64,000 nt of DNA. It comes from Mugil cephalus. Its lineage: Eukaryota; Chordata; Actinopteri; Mugiliformes; Mugilidae. The position numbers and the translations under genes were made by a program. The stretch's first letter is position 1. Each line of letters starts with the position of its first letter. Positions 13,201-25,424 of the stretch are shown piece by piece. The notes below the pieces were generated by a model that saw only the letters and a list, made by a program, of their open reading frames with translations, was not told the DNA's origin and ran no database searches. The stretch spans positions 10,034,616 through 10,098,615 of the forward strand of contig NC_061774.1 of the NCBI RefSeq assembly GCF_022458985.1, read 5' to 3'.

Positions 13201-14337
13201 TCACACTCCAACAGCCCCATACACCCTTACCAGTCCATCCACATTCCCTCTTCCCTCTACTCGTCACACTGCCACTACCAACAAATGCCTTCCCCGTCTG
13301 ACCTTCCCTCCTCCACTGCCTCCTCCCCGGCTTCTCGCCCCACCCCAAGGGGTCGCTCCCCTCCACGCCCCCTCCAGCCATCCCCCCTCGGTGCCACTCC
13401 CCTCTCAGTTTTCCGACGGGATGCGCCCTTTCAGTGCTCCCTCCCCCGAACCAATACCCGGAACTCTCCTTTGGAGCACGGTGGCATCCAACCAAGAGGT
13501 GGATCACTTCGACAAAGTGGGGGAGGAAGTGGGGGTGGGAGCAAGTGGAAAAGAGGGGAGGGAGAAGGGCTCTACAGAGGCAAGCATGCCTCGCATAAGT
13601 TGATTAGGGCAGCCACAGTTAGCAGCTATTCCAAGAGAGATGACTACAGCTCGGTTTGGGTTGAGGAGGAGGCGCAGACATCACGGAAGTCCGCCAACAA
13701 ACTCTGGAAAGGCTTTGAAGGACGTCTCTGGGGAAAAGAGTCTGAAAGTGAAAGGGAGGAAATGGACAGAGCCGAGTATGGCTACGGCTGGAGGAGGAAC
13801 AGCGTCGGGAGCTGGAGGAGAGAGCACAGACGGATGAAGGCTTCGTCCAGCAGCGGTGACAAGAGGCCAAAAGTAGACAACTCTCCCGTCTACTCAAAGA
13901 AGAGGGGGAAGGAAGACGGCGAGAGGCGCAGTTCCAGTCTCAGGCTTTCTAGGAGGGCTCTGTTCAGGAGTGAGTCCCAGGGCTTGCTGGTACCTCGTAA
14001 CTACAGCGAGGAGCCTAAAAAGAGACAACACTGGGTCTCCTCCTTAGACGTGGGGCAAGGTGGCATGGGGGTCAGCAGAGATGAAGGAGTTAGGTTGCTA
14101 AGGGCAAAGGAGGAAGACAAGCGGCTGTCTTCCACGGCCAGCCTCTTTAACCTCTCTCGTTCTCAGAGCCTAGAAGGCAGCTGTCATTCCCTTTCCCCCC
14201 TCTCCTCTCCTTCGTTCTCTCCTTCCCCTCCTCCGCGGATGCCCCTCCAGCGCTCCCGATCACTGAGGGATTTGGGGAGGAAAGTATTCGGCTCCATGAG
14301 GTCCTTGAGTCTCAAACGGAAACCATCCAAGAAGTGA
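4276..14337 (+). CDS. dact4: Dapper/DACT-family Wnt/TGF-beta modulator, candidate DACT4
   Basis: Four coding exons: 4276-4542, 10061-10280, 11100-11627 and 11801-14337, all phase-compatible with GT-AG ends, giving about 1183 residues. DACT proteins are Dishevelled-binding scaffolds that tune Wnt and TGF-beta/Nodal signalling. Family evidence: near residues 20-50, RIGERLKATLAGVLELEVLR resembles the DACT amino-terminal helix; DSRPSSGFY at about 157-165, followed by a serine-rich run, is a DACT signature spanning the exon 2/3 junction; near residue 405, YPSPLHAVALQSP is the conserved DACT block. Residues 236-333 are 14 heptads of the QELTEET type. The large last exon is Ser/Pro-rich, then basic. 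Odd points: I find no leucine-zipper exon in the 5.5 kb intron 1, and the protein ends KRKPSKK, not the MTTV PDZ ligand of DACT1-3. Neighbours ttc9c and dpf2 support the fourth-paralogue call. Likely polyadenylation signal: AATAAA at 15225. Confidence 0.7.
4543..10060 (+). other. Large first intron of the DACT-family gene
   Basis: This 5.5 kb intron runs from GTCAGT after AGGCAACAG to a TTTATTTCAG acceptor. It contains a (CA)n run at about 6565-6583, short T/A tracts and a miniature inverted-repeat element at about 9337-9597. A long open frame at 8569-9144 is Ser/Pro-rich low-complexity sequence and I do not regard it as an exon. I searched for a leucine-zipper exon as found in other DACT genes and saw none. 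Confidence 0.5.
9337..9597. mobile_element. Miniature inverted-repeat element (about 260 bp)
   Basis: The ends TGCACTGCAAA at 9337 and TTTGCAGTGCA at 9587-9597 are perfect inverted repeats of 11 bases, with a second nested CACTGCAAAAA at 9351. The interior is AT-rich with no coding frame. It resembles the non-autonomous hAT-like miniature elements common in fish, but superfamily assignment would need the target-site duplication. It lies in intron 1 of the DACT-family gene. Confidence 0.55.
11318..11611 (+). repeat. In-frame 21-bp minisatellite coding 14 heptads
   Basis: A tandem array of 21-base units (consensus CAAGAACTGACAGAAGAGAC plus one base) lies wholly inside exon 3 of the DACT-family gene. 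It encodes about 14 heptads: two degenerate units (GTQEPRE, GAREPTK), seven near-identical ELTEE units, then units decaying to EPTK and EATD. The central units are most alike and the flanks most diverged, the usual pattern of expansion from the middle. The array keeps the reading frame and would form an acidic, glutamine-rich segment. Confidence 0.9.
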
Positions 14338-15770
14338 CACTTCTACAATAATAGAACTTCTCAGTAGATGCATCTTCCACATGTTACATACACCAGTAAA
14401 CCAGTGATGCTTAGTATTATATTTGTTGTAAAAAAAAAAAGAGTGCCATCATTTTTGATGTTCATTCTTCAAGGTTTTATGATCAGTTGAATACACTGGC
14501 CGTAAGATATGTACTATGCCAGTGCTTGCATTCACCACCAACATGATGGAAATTCCTCTCAGGCACATGAAGTGTTTAAAACCTTGTTTATGGCCCGTGT
14601 CATTCATTCTGGTAACATTTTTGTAAATTTTTAAAAAGACATACACTTTTTTATAACCTCCCAAAATACTAATTTCTTATCAAATTACTTCCAGCATGTT
14701 CTGCAGCACAATAATAGTGCTTAGTAGCCCAAGAGACTTTTTATTGGAAAAACCTTGTGTGGTTAACGGTGCACTGTACACTGGCAAACTAGGGGTCGGT
14801 AGAATGTGGCGAAGCTCACAGATAAATGTAAGTGAAACCAGTTAATTTATGAGTGAATATGAGCTGCAAATAACCGTAAGTTGTTTCAAAGGACCTGACA
14901 CCTCGGCAGGAACACTAGTCCTTTCTTTTTCTGGAAAGTATCCTGATTTTAAAAAAAATGCTGAATATGACCCCATTTGCTTTACGAAGCTTCTTTGCAT
15001 ATTGGTCTTACCCACCTGTAAACATGAGTATGAATGCCTATGTGCACACTCCCTTTCTGCATGCTGCTCCGTGACTTGTTCAGTGATTGTAGCTATTGTG
15101 AGAATGTGATATTCTTCTTTCATCATGGGCAATACTGCCTCTGGAGTACAATCATATTGGCCAGATTATGACCAAAACCACCAAGCAAATACTCTTTAAC
15201 TTGCTATTTTGCTCAGGATCTTTAAATAAATATTGAATGATTAAAATGTTGATGAATTATCTGAGATCAGTTTGTGGCTTCACATGGTGTGTAACTAATA
15301 AAAGAAACTGACTAAACTTGTATTGTGGTGGAAATACCTGCTCACATGCTTAAAAAAAAAAAAGAAGATGTTTACAACTGGGCATTATTATTTAAAAAAA
15401 TATTTTACTTGAAAAGTCGCATTCACATCACAGACCGGGTGACTGTAATCACTGAGGCATTTGTGTAGTGAATTTCCTTGAAATTCCCGTATTTCTGTGA
15501 ACTATACTGAACTTTATTTTCGTTTCTGTGTTGCTAGGAAACTAACTTTTCTGTCATCATCTTTCTATTTTCAACAGCATATCTTTACTCTCCCTCCTAC
15601 AGTCGGGTTTCTTGTGTATAACATGTCATCCTTACTTTCCAATGTGCACCTCAAACACATTAAGGAGAGACCATAGCATTTGTGATTCAAGACATTCAAG
15701 ACAGTTGGTAAGTTAAGGTTGGAAAGTCTCTCTCAGCTTTAGACTGTATTTGGCAGGATGTATTGGCAGA
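14338..15770. other. Convergent 3' flanks of the DACT-family gene and ttc9c
   Basis: The two genes converge here. The DACT 3' UTR probably ends after AATAAA at 15225-15230. The minus-strand ttc9c 3' UTR has a candidate AATAAA (read as TTTATT) at 15513-15518. Short A-rich tracts occur at 14430 and 15350. No further coding sequence is seen. Confidence 0.5.
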
Positions 15771-17422
15771 CTACACTCCATCACCAGCTCCATTGGTTTG
15801 GTTAATCCCTTCTCCGGAGCTGTCCTTCACGCCGGAGGAAAACATGCCTCGATACATGGCTTTCTCTTTCTGTAAATCACGATTTATCTTTTCCTCAGCC
15901 CTCTGCAGGTGCTTCCTCACTTTGGCATCTGAAACAGAAAGGTTACAGAGTTTTGTTCTTTATTCCACAGGCTGTCAACTGTGTAGGAGATGGTTAGAAG
16001 AGAATTATTCTCCTCCTGAGAATTCCTGCTAGAATATAGTGCATGTAATTCTGTGACAGTCATGTCCTTGAGTAAAATCTGCAAAGATAAAAAAAAAAAA
16101 AAGAAAACGCTGCAAACCACACCGTAGCCTTGTAAAAGTGAACCGAAAATGATTTAACTGATGAATTGGTCCATGAAATAGGGACACAAATCGCTATTTG
16201 TTTTTTGAGGGTCTTGTGGGTAGCTGTGCTACATTTGAATGAAGATGGATTAGTTTCCCCATGTAGAACCTTTATGCAAAGCTAACTGGTTTTAGTTTAA
16301 CAAGTGATAGATTAGCATCATACCAAATTTAAATGTGATGCTATTTTACAATATTAGGTTGATCTTAAACATGAAACAAAATAGTTGAAACATGTAATAA
16401 TATTTTGGGAAGGAGATGACATTTCACGAATAAAGGTTAGAGACTAAATACTTATTAAAAAACTACTGAATATGTGAATACATCACAGCTCGCAACATAT
16501 TTCTCAGATGAAATCTTTGGTCATGTGTGTCAGGTGTAGAGATTAAGAATGACGCCCCTGTAATGCGTAACAATACTGCACTTATGATGGGCTCTAAGTG
16601 GTGCTTCCACTTCTTTTCTTCCTTCCTTCCAACATTTAACAAATGACTACTCAGTCAGAGGTTTGGCTGAAGCGGCTGTGGATGTGGATGTGCTCGCTCT
16701 GTTCTTACCATTAGGCTGCTCTCTGGATGCCTGAGTGAGGTACTGCTTGGCTGTCTGTGCATCTCCGGTCTCCAGAGTGGCTACTCCAGCCCTGTACAGT
16801 GCTTTGACATTTTCCGGTTGCCATTGTAGCACCCGCAAACTGTACTCGAGAACACGAGCGTAATCGACATTTTGTCTCTGCAGCAAACAGGCTGAAAGAG
16901 ATTTGTTATTAACAAAATGAGTGTCCCTCAAATGTAAAATACGTTCCTCATATTTAAATGATGGCACTATTGAATCCGTCTAGAGCTACCATTTGAATAG
17001 TTTTAACCTACCATGATATGTATTTACAGTATTTCTACTCATTAGATATTTCTAATACTATTTACACTGACAGGGTTTTATGTACCTGCTAGATTGTTGT
17101 AGCAGTCCACTTGTGTGGTTCTCAGCAAAGCCTCCTGTTCAGAAGTGAGTGCTGGTGCTTCCGGTCCAAACCCTTTCACCGATGCCATCACTTCAGAGTC
17201 GAGGCTCCTAAGGACCAGCAGAGCGCGGTGATAACGCCCGATGGCCGAGCGAATATTCTTCTCCCTGTAGAAGGCATTCCCTTCTGTTTTCATCTGGGTT
17301 GCTTCCTCTAACAAAGCCCAAACTGGCTTTGCAGGGGTCTGTCGTCGTCCAGAAATGCTAGGTCCTGCTGCCGCCGCCGCCCCCTGTGCCTCCAGACTGT
17401 CCTTTGCCCCTGCAGCCTCCAT
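15771..17422 (-). CDS. ttc9c: Tetratricopeptide repeat protein 9C
   Basis: Three coding exons on the minus strand: 17086-17422 (ATG at 17422), 16709-16891 and 15771-15928 (TAG at 15771). Phases agree and give 225 residues. TTC9-family proteins are small soluble TPR proteins; TTC9C is the shortest and is poorly understood, probably a protein-protein adaptor. After an Ala-rich start come TPR helices: EGNAFYREKNIRSAIGRYHR, then QVDCYNNLAACLLQ spanning the exon 1/2 junction, then QPENVKALYRAGVATLETGD. The LTSEQE...TTQVDCYNNLA block fits TTC9C better than TTC9A or TTC9B. The amino-terminal extension of roughly 35 residues is longer than I recall for human TTC9C, which starts close to the first TPR. 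Orientation is tail-to-tail with the DACT-family gene. Confidence 0.85.
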
Positions 17423-17624
17423 TTCTGGAGTCCTGCTAATTTGCTGTTAACATGTTAAAAATATGTGTACATTAGTGTGTCAAGAAGTCACATAACTTGG
17501 GTATTCTCAACAGAGAGCCAGGCATATGATCTATACTACTTATTAAGTCGATGGGAGATGTGGAAGATGGTGGCCTGCAGGCCAGCCCCACTTCCTCCAC
17601 CAACAAGATTGTTGTGGAAGAAAG

Positions 17625-17893
17625 TTGGCTTCAGTTTGACACCGATAAATACCCATTATAGGCTCTGTACACCCTTTCATGAAAACAGTATTCTCCGATG
17701 CCACTGTTATCTAACAGCAGTATAATGATCCCTGACACAAACCAAAAACTGTTTAGGAATGGTTTGATTTCCCAGAACTCAATCCATTTGATAATCTGTG
17801 GGATGTGTTGGACAAACAAGCGCACACACCGCACATCCAGAGGTGGGGGACCTATGCAATATTAGGTCATAATGTAATGGCTGAGTGGTGCAT
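17625..17893. mobile_element. Second copy of the DNA-transposon-like repeat
   Basis: This copy carries phrases diagnostic of the same family as 1429-1806: AACTCAATCCATTTGATAAT, GGGATGTGTTGGACAAACAA, and the end GGTCATAATGTAATGGCT. It lies in the opposite orientation and is diverged. The left boundary is uncertain because similarity fades before about 17560. It is not coding. Confidence 0.5.
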
Positions 17894-19057
17894 ATCTTAG
17901 TCAACATCATTATAAAATTGGTGCAGATCATCAGATCATCCATAGCAATTAAGCCTAATGATTTGATCATCTTCATTTATGCATAGTAAGAGTTTATACC
18001 TCGCAAACAAGTGTAGGAGGTCTGCTCTGCGACTCACTGCTCTAAAATGGGTAAACCAAGCCAGGGAGCGGTTGTCTGAGCCTCATCCTGGGCTTCGTGG
18101 GAACAAGTTTTTCCACGAGTGTTTCCACGTTGCTAAGTAACTAACTGCTGCAACGTCACAGAGCGACGCATGAAACGTAACATCACAACCATACGATCAA
18201 AAATGTTAAAGAAATATCTAATCGTGGTTTTAGAGGTGAGTTCCGTAAACATGAGAGGACTGAATTAGCCTTCTGTAGTGTGGATGTTAATACCGCCAAG
18301 TGTTAACAAGAAGTCAATCAAAGTCGCTTTTATTCCAAATACTTTCACGTTCACGGTGTGTTACAGCTAACCCAGCTAGCAGTTTTAACTTCTCCTCCTC
18401 CACGCTAAATAACTTTCATGCAGCTCATTTCAATAGATCGACACATTGTAGCGACTTGGTATATCAACATGTGACAAGATACCGTGCTGTGCATCATCTC
18501 ACCTTACTCCAGCGAACAGCGAATCAATGGACAGCTACTTGTTAACATCTGACAAACATCTTAGTTCCACCACGGGCGCTTCCTTGTTGTCTGATAAAGA
18601 AGTAAAAACTACCAACTGCAAGGAGCGTTACTGCCACCACAAGGCCGAACCAGGAATTACCACGACACATAAAAACATTAAGATATATTTTGTATTTATT
18701 TAATCATAATATACTATGGTGTTAGTGAAAGAAAAAATAAGCAGTGACCAAGGAAAATACTCAGTCCTAGTGCTTAAAGTGAATTAAACAGGTTGGGTGG
18801 AAAACATTTAACCCACACCAAATCAGAAGAATGTCATAACATAATAATAATAATTATAATAATAAAAAAAAAAACATTGCACATTATTTCCCCATGAGAT
18901 TTCTGAAATAAAAGGTAGGCACTGCCTGAAACATATTAAAGTTTTACACTGAACCCTGAGTTGCTTGCAGTGCCTAGCACTGATATATGTGTGTGCATGA
19001 ATGAAAGGGTAAATGTGCCATTGTGACTGTAAAACTCTTTGTATACCAATAGGTAGA

Positions 19058-19244
19058 AGACCACTATATATACATATACACACATATATATATACACATA
19101 TATATATACATATACAAATATATATATACATACACACATGTGTATATGTATATACATATACACATATGTATATGTATATATTATATACACATATATACAT
19201 ATACATATACACATATATATACACATATATATATACACACAGAC
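19058..19244. repeat. Compound (TA)n/(CA)n microsatellite
   Basis: About 190 bases of alternating purine-pyrimidine sequence made of TATA, ACAC and ATGTAT words, with local palindromes such as ATACATATGTAT. It lies downstream of the choline transporter-like gene and is likely length-polymorphic. Confidence 0.95.
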
Positions 19245-19522
19245 ACCATTTAACATTAATATTGTTTACTAACCCATACTTAAACAGACTTTAAACCCCA
19301 CACATTTTTTAATGCACCTGAAAAAGTGGCAGAAGGTCGCCAGAAATGTAATACATCAGTTCATCATTCCCCAAATATAATTGAAATCAACACACCAATA
19401 TAATATTTGTTGCATGTGATGATTTCTTACACCAACCTGTGGTCAAAGTGGTAAAAAAAATATATAATCATGATAATGTAGCAGCTACACACCAAAGACT
19501 TCGCACCCATTTAAATAATCAG

Positions 19523-22500
19523 TCAGCCCAGCTGATCTGTCTTTAACATTAACTCGGTTTCATTCTGAACCTTAGCGGTCTCCTTGTCGCTTGTTTCTAA
19601 GGTGATACTGTTCATTGATATTCCTTTCAGTGGTGATTTGATGATTTTCACTTTGAATATGTCCCACCTCTCAGGAATCAGTCCTTTGTTAAAGAGCAGT
19701 GAAGTCAGGAAGGAAAACGACAAGGTGGTAAACATGGTGGATAACACGCAGATAGTCCTGACGGGTGAGCGCTGGACATACACACCGTTCTCAAGAGTGC
19801 AACCTGGTAAATGGAGGACAACAGGCAAACCTATAGATGGCTCGCCACTCAGTAACCTCAACAATAACCCAACTAGCAAGCCCGTGATGGAACCGTAGCC
19901 ATTAGATATGTTGAAAAAAAGGACGCAGACTAGTTGAGGGAACATAATGGTATAGGTAATGTCTGAGCCCAGGATCCAGAAAACCATAATGCTGTTGTGC
20001 ATGAAGGTGAGAGCTGTGCCAGCCAAGCCCACCAACACCACAGTGACACGGATGACCCACTGGAGCTCCCTGTCTGATGCCTGCAAGGTAAAAAAAATAT
20101 ATATCTGGCAGCTGAAACAGAAAGGCAATACATATCTGTTCTTACTGAGTTTTTCATCTTACGTTGGTCCTCAGGATGTTCTTATATATATTGGATGTGA
20201 AGATGGAGGCAGCAGACAACAGAGCAGAGTCTGTTGACGACATCACAGCAGCAGCTATGGCTCCAATGCCAATGATGGAGATGTAGTTTGGAGTGAGGTA
20301 TTGCAGAGCTATCGGCAGAACCTGACCAGCCTCTCCGCGCTCAAATGGGGACGGGGAGCCATATAAAGTCATGTTCCAGTCTGATACCAAAACATGAGAC
20401 GGTCAAATACATTTGGATATTTTCACACATCTATTCCACTCGGGTACTGTACCTGTTGATGCGGCAACTGCTCCAATTAACACAGATGGGATTCCAAGTA
20501 TGAAGATGAGCGGGGCTGCAATGAAGCAGGTTATCCTGGCTGTAGTCGACGAGTCGGCTGACAGTGTCCTCTGGTGAAAGTCCTGATACCCCAGGTTGCC
20601 AAGGGCCTTAAACAAAAAGAAACTACTCTTTCTACCCGTACTTGCCATTGCTCATATCTAGGGACACAATGTCTTAAACTCTTGGGCCGGTGTCGTGAGT
20701 ATTAGTCGACGTGTGGCTACACGTTTAATGACAACGTCACGAGACTCCGCGGACTTTGTTAAACAACAGTGGGAAAAAAAAAACATATCACACAGTAAAA
20801 AACATTTATTATATAACTGTAGTCTTAACATTGAGTGTGTTCTGTTCAATAAGTTATGACACCAAGTACAGTAATAAGGGCAACTGGACTTGTAGAATGT
20901 TTCTTGAAGACGTCAAGATGTCACTACTTTCAATGGGTGCATACTTACCTATTGTTAAGAGTGAATATCCACGATGTGAATTGCGGATATCTGTAACTGA
21001 ATTACAACTAGTAGTAATTGCAGTTTGAGATATCCACAATTTGATTCTGACTAGTCATAATTCAAGATATTTTTAATTCACCTCAGTTAAAGATATCTAC
21101 ATGTTCCTTTTCAGATATCTTAAATTAAGTTTTGACTAGACGAAATGACGGTGTAAATATCTGTAACTTTCATTCCGCCTAGTCAGAATGTAATTACAGA
21201 TATCTTGAATTAGAGTTTCGACTAGGCGAAATGACATGGCAGAAGGCCCCGCCTACCACTTCAGGCGTGAGCGGGTTTTTGATAAACATTGCACTTGTGG
21301 TGGGCAAGATGGCGGAGCAGCCAGACCAGTTGAATATTCAATGCTGCAGCCCATCCCAGGCGGAAGCTGGCTGAGGAATGTGGCGGATGCATTACTGGCC
21401 TCCTCATTTTCTTGTTATTTTCTAAATTACAGACAATGCCATCCAACTTGTTTCTAAACTAGACTAACTCCTCTTGAAATTCGCCGTGGGGGGAATGGTG
21501 CTCTACTGAAGCTATTGTCAGTGGGAGCCTGGAGGCTCAAGGTGTGAATGGTGTTGAAACTTCTTATTGTGTTTCCCCTCCTTCTCCTTCCCATCCTGTC
21601 TTGTGGGTACAGTCTGTGCTCGGTGCTGGAGGGTTCTGATGACTCCAAGTTTGTGTTCCAGAGGGTCGTGGGAATCCAATAATAAATGCTGGTTAAGTGT
21701 GGGTGGGTTTTCTATATGCTTCAATGTTGAGGCTTCGATCTTCTTCAATATGCACCAAACAGTTCAAAAAGGCCAAACTATCCCCGATGATGTCCTCTGG
21801 GTGAACTTGATATTGCTGTCTACTGCATTGATGTGTTGTGTAAAGGATTCCCCCTCTTCTGTCTTGATTTTAACCCAGGTGTCATCCACACATCTGTACC
21901 AGTGGGTGGGGTTGGAACCTGCAAAGGTGGTCAGGGCTCTGGTCTCTACTTCCTCCACATAGAGATTGGCCATGATCGGTGACACAGGTGACCCCATCGC
22001 ACTCGTGTTTCTGCCTGTAGAAACCTCCATTAAACTGAAAATATGTGGTGGTAAGGCACAGGTCGAGTAACAAACAGACGAAACGTCTTCAAAAAAATTC
22101 TACAAGTCCAGTTGCCCTTTTGGATTCTTTCCTCATAGTAACATCTCATAAATACAGCAGCTGACCAGTGTCAAAAGACCTTTACGACATTGTGACTTGT
22201 CACAGTATGAAGCCTATTCCATTAAGCGCCCTAGTCATATGTGGAACAGTGAACTGAACCATGTAAACATGCACCCAGACACTGACATAACAGAAAAGGC
22301 AATTCCAGGCCAGCTATTCCCATGATCACATGTGCACTTTAGCTGTGGAGTACAGGTTAGAGGTGCAGCTTGAGGCAGAAGGGTTCCAGGTTCTCCTCCC
22401 CCAATAATCATGGCTGTGGTGCCTTGAGCAGGCACCTAACCCTCAATTTACTCGCAGGGCACAGTCTACTTGAGGTTGCAGCCCACTGCTCCAACTGTAC

Positions 22501-25385
22501 ACAGTACCGTGTGATTCAAAAAACTGTCTGATTTTTGTGCTTACCAACAATAAGAAGTTATCAATCCACTTCCACGCCATCTCTTTATCCACAGAACCGA
22601 GCCACGGTGCCTGATAGGTGAAGTTGAAAGCAGTCTTGGTAATGTCAGCCGATTGGGGACTCATCAGGATGAAGGGGACACAGAGCCACTGCAGGACAAG
22701 AAATCAGTGATGTAATTATTCAACATTATTTATATTTTATTGCTGATCCACACAGTTAGGCTGCAATTACAAATATCATTTGAACAACTTGGCAGGATAC
22801 CAATAAATAGTTTTCTCCATTAATGCTTTACGTTACGCCTTTGATAAAATTTTAAGTGCATAACTTACCAGGCTGAAGAATATGAGTGTTAGCTGTATGA
22901 TGTCTGTGTAGGCTACAGAGTAGAGGCCTCCCATTAACGTGTATATAATTGCTACTGCAGCAGAGATCCAAATGCAGAGAGTGTAGGACAAATCCAGGAT
23001 AACACTTATTGTTGCTCCTACAAATAATACAATTGCATTCATATTTATAATCAGATACAGTGCACATACAATGTCCATAACTGACATGTAAAAGACCTGA
23101 ACATATAATTTTCTGCAAAATCAAACCCTTCAGAGTTAGGATAAAGATGAACTGACTTATGGAAAACTACCATCGTAAAATCTTCCCTCACTTACCATAT
23201 CTGTTTTTAATATTTTTGTTCAGTGTGTCACTGCATGTATTAAAAATGTTTCAGCCTTTGCACGGATGATAGATTTATTTAGTCAGTATAGTATAATAGA
23301 CTGTGGGTCATTCCTACTATTCCTACTATTCGGTGCCATTTGAGTCCCATGACATAGTATGGCATATTTTGGGTAAAATGGGCTAATACTTATTTGTAAA
23401 AGATTGCCCTCTACCATAGAATGCATGCAGGGTTAGTTCAATTTAAAATAATTACTCTAATTTTATGTAAACAGGCTAAACTGCCATGTCCCAAATCAGG
23501 TTTTCTCAACTAAAGTTACAAATATAAGTAACAGAAATTGTATAAATTCTACATTTTTCATTACTGCTGATACTACAGATATATGTTTGTTATTGAAGTT
23601 TTTTTAATGGCAAATGCTGAATGAATTCCCTTTATGAGAACTGTTACTGCTTGTGTGTGGGGGTGGGTGGTTGGATGGGACTGGGTTAAATGGTAATTAA
23701 TGATTATTTTTTATTTTATTATTGGAATTAATGTTTATTATTTTAATGTTCATGTTAATGTTGAAAAAAATGACTTTAAACAACGAAATGTGTTTTTCCC
23801 TGATATGAGGTCCATGCTGCTATGCCTTATCCGCCCTCTTTACTTTCATTAATGAAATATGTTCTTCACTGATATGAGGTACATCCTGTTACGTCATGTC
23901 CACCGTTACTCTTCTGTCCGCCCTGTTACTTGTGTGTTTTTTGATAATAATTAAATACAAATTACAAATATTATGCATTTCATTGTGCTTACTTGCAGTG
24001 TATGATTTGCCAAATTGAACTCACTTCAAAATAAAAGAAAATTCCACTGAAATTCCCTTTAATTTAAATCCTTAAAATAGAGCAAGACTTTTTGTGAATA
24101 CACTTGTTTGTGAATATTTGTTAAAATTGACATTTCAAAAGGTAAATTAAAGGCCATTGTCCTCAGAAAATGTAATTATTATGTGTGCATTCAAAACATA
24201 TATTAACAGAGATGAGAATGTCCCGTAACAGGGTGGACATTTTGTCTCTGTCACATTCAAAGAATTTTGTCAAAATCGTTAAGTTATTAATATCCTGAGC
24301 TGGACCGACATAGTTTACTTCTAAGTTAATAAGTCCTACTTCAGATAAAATACAAAAACATGCAAAATGTTTTACTTTTTTTGATGAAGTGATGGCACTG
24401 AATAGTAGGAATGACATCTCTCCTGCTTGCTATCTCCAGGAAATGGCTGCGGTGCATAATAATAGAAGTGGTAGAACTGGTAGGTAGCACAAACATCAAA
24501 AATAACGAAAACATTTATATAAAAAAAAGAAAGAAAAAAAGAAAAAAGACTGACACTTACCTAAGCCAATAAGAGTCCCTGTCACCCAGATTATGTCAGA
24601 TATTAGAAGCGCCACAGATAAGACTCCACTTATTGAGTTTCCATACTTAATCTGGAATGGGTCCATCATTGTCACGTACTTTCTGTCTCTCATCGTCTTG
24701 GCAAAGCAAAGTCCACCTTTTTATTAAAATCACACAAATGGGGGAAATATTACGTTTTTTAGTGTTTGGAGCAAAGCAATATGTAGACTTTCATTTTGTC
24801 TTCCAAATGTTACGCAACGCTGCATGTATAGCAGTGCAAGTATGAAACATGCCCGGGCAGGCACTCCCCACATCAAATAAATAGTTACACATATTTTAAT
24901 TATAAGGATTGTAAACCTGTCTAACCAATGATGAAGGAAAGGGCTGCTGTTAGTGGCATGACTGCCCAGGCCAGTCCCATGGTTGGAGTGTACACAGCCT
25001 CAGTCAACCCAACGATGAATCCCCCTCCAACAAACGTAGCTGCAAGAAGCACAGCACATACACAGTACTTTTAGAGGTGGGCCCAGGAGGCAGTGGTTTG
25101 GCATGTTGCTGTAGGTCCACTTTCATAGCGATGCTGGGTTAAAGTGACTCCCGGACAAGAGGAATGGATGCAGTGACTTTTGCTTTTTAGGCTAAAATAA
25201 AATTAGAGCAGCGAGTAAAACCAGGCAGACGATAAGAGCTGTTATAAAAATACACCAAAAGACATTTATTCAGAACAGATAATAAGACAGTGGTGTGTAG
25301 TGGTCGAGCCGGATACATTTATCGAGGAAGAGCCGTCCCGGCAAAGATGAAAATATGAATCAAGTCGCTCCAGTGTTGACTCACT

Positions 25386-25424
<39 letters not shown>

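Larger units (their letters stand above)
17423..19522. other. Region between ttc9c and the choline transporter-like gene
   Basis: It contains a second copy of the repeat family seen at 1.43 kb (about 17625-17893), unremarkable sequence at 17.9-18.65 kb that may include the ttc9c promoter, a compound TA/CA microsatellite at 19058-19244, and the presumed 3' UTR of the choline transporter-like gene. A candidate polyadenylation signal for that gene (minus AATAAA) is at 18695-18700. I see no further gene. Tyr/Ile-rich open frames at 18823-19294 come from the microsatellite. Confidence 0.5.

Noticed and set aside
18823-19294. Tyr/Ile-rich frames on both strands
   Set aside because: They are translations of the TA/CA microsatellite.
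24496-24693. A separate small membrane protein on the minus strand
   Set aside because: It is exon 3 of the choline transporter-like gene reading through its donor into the intron.
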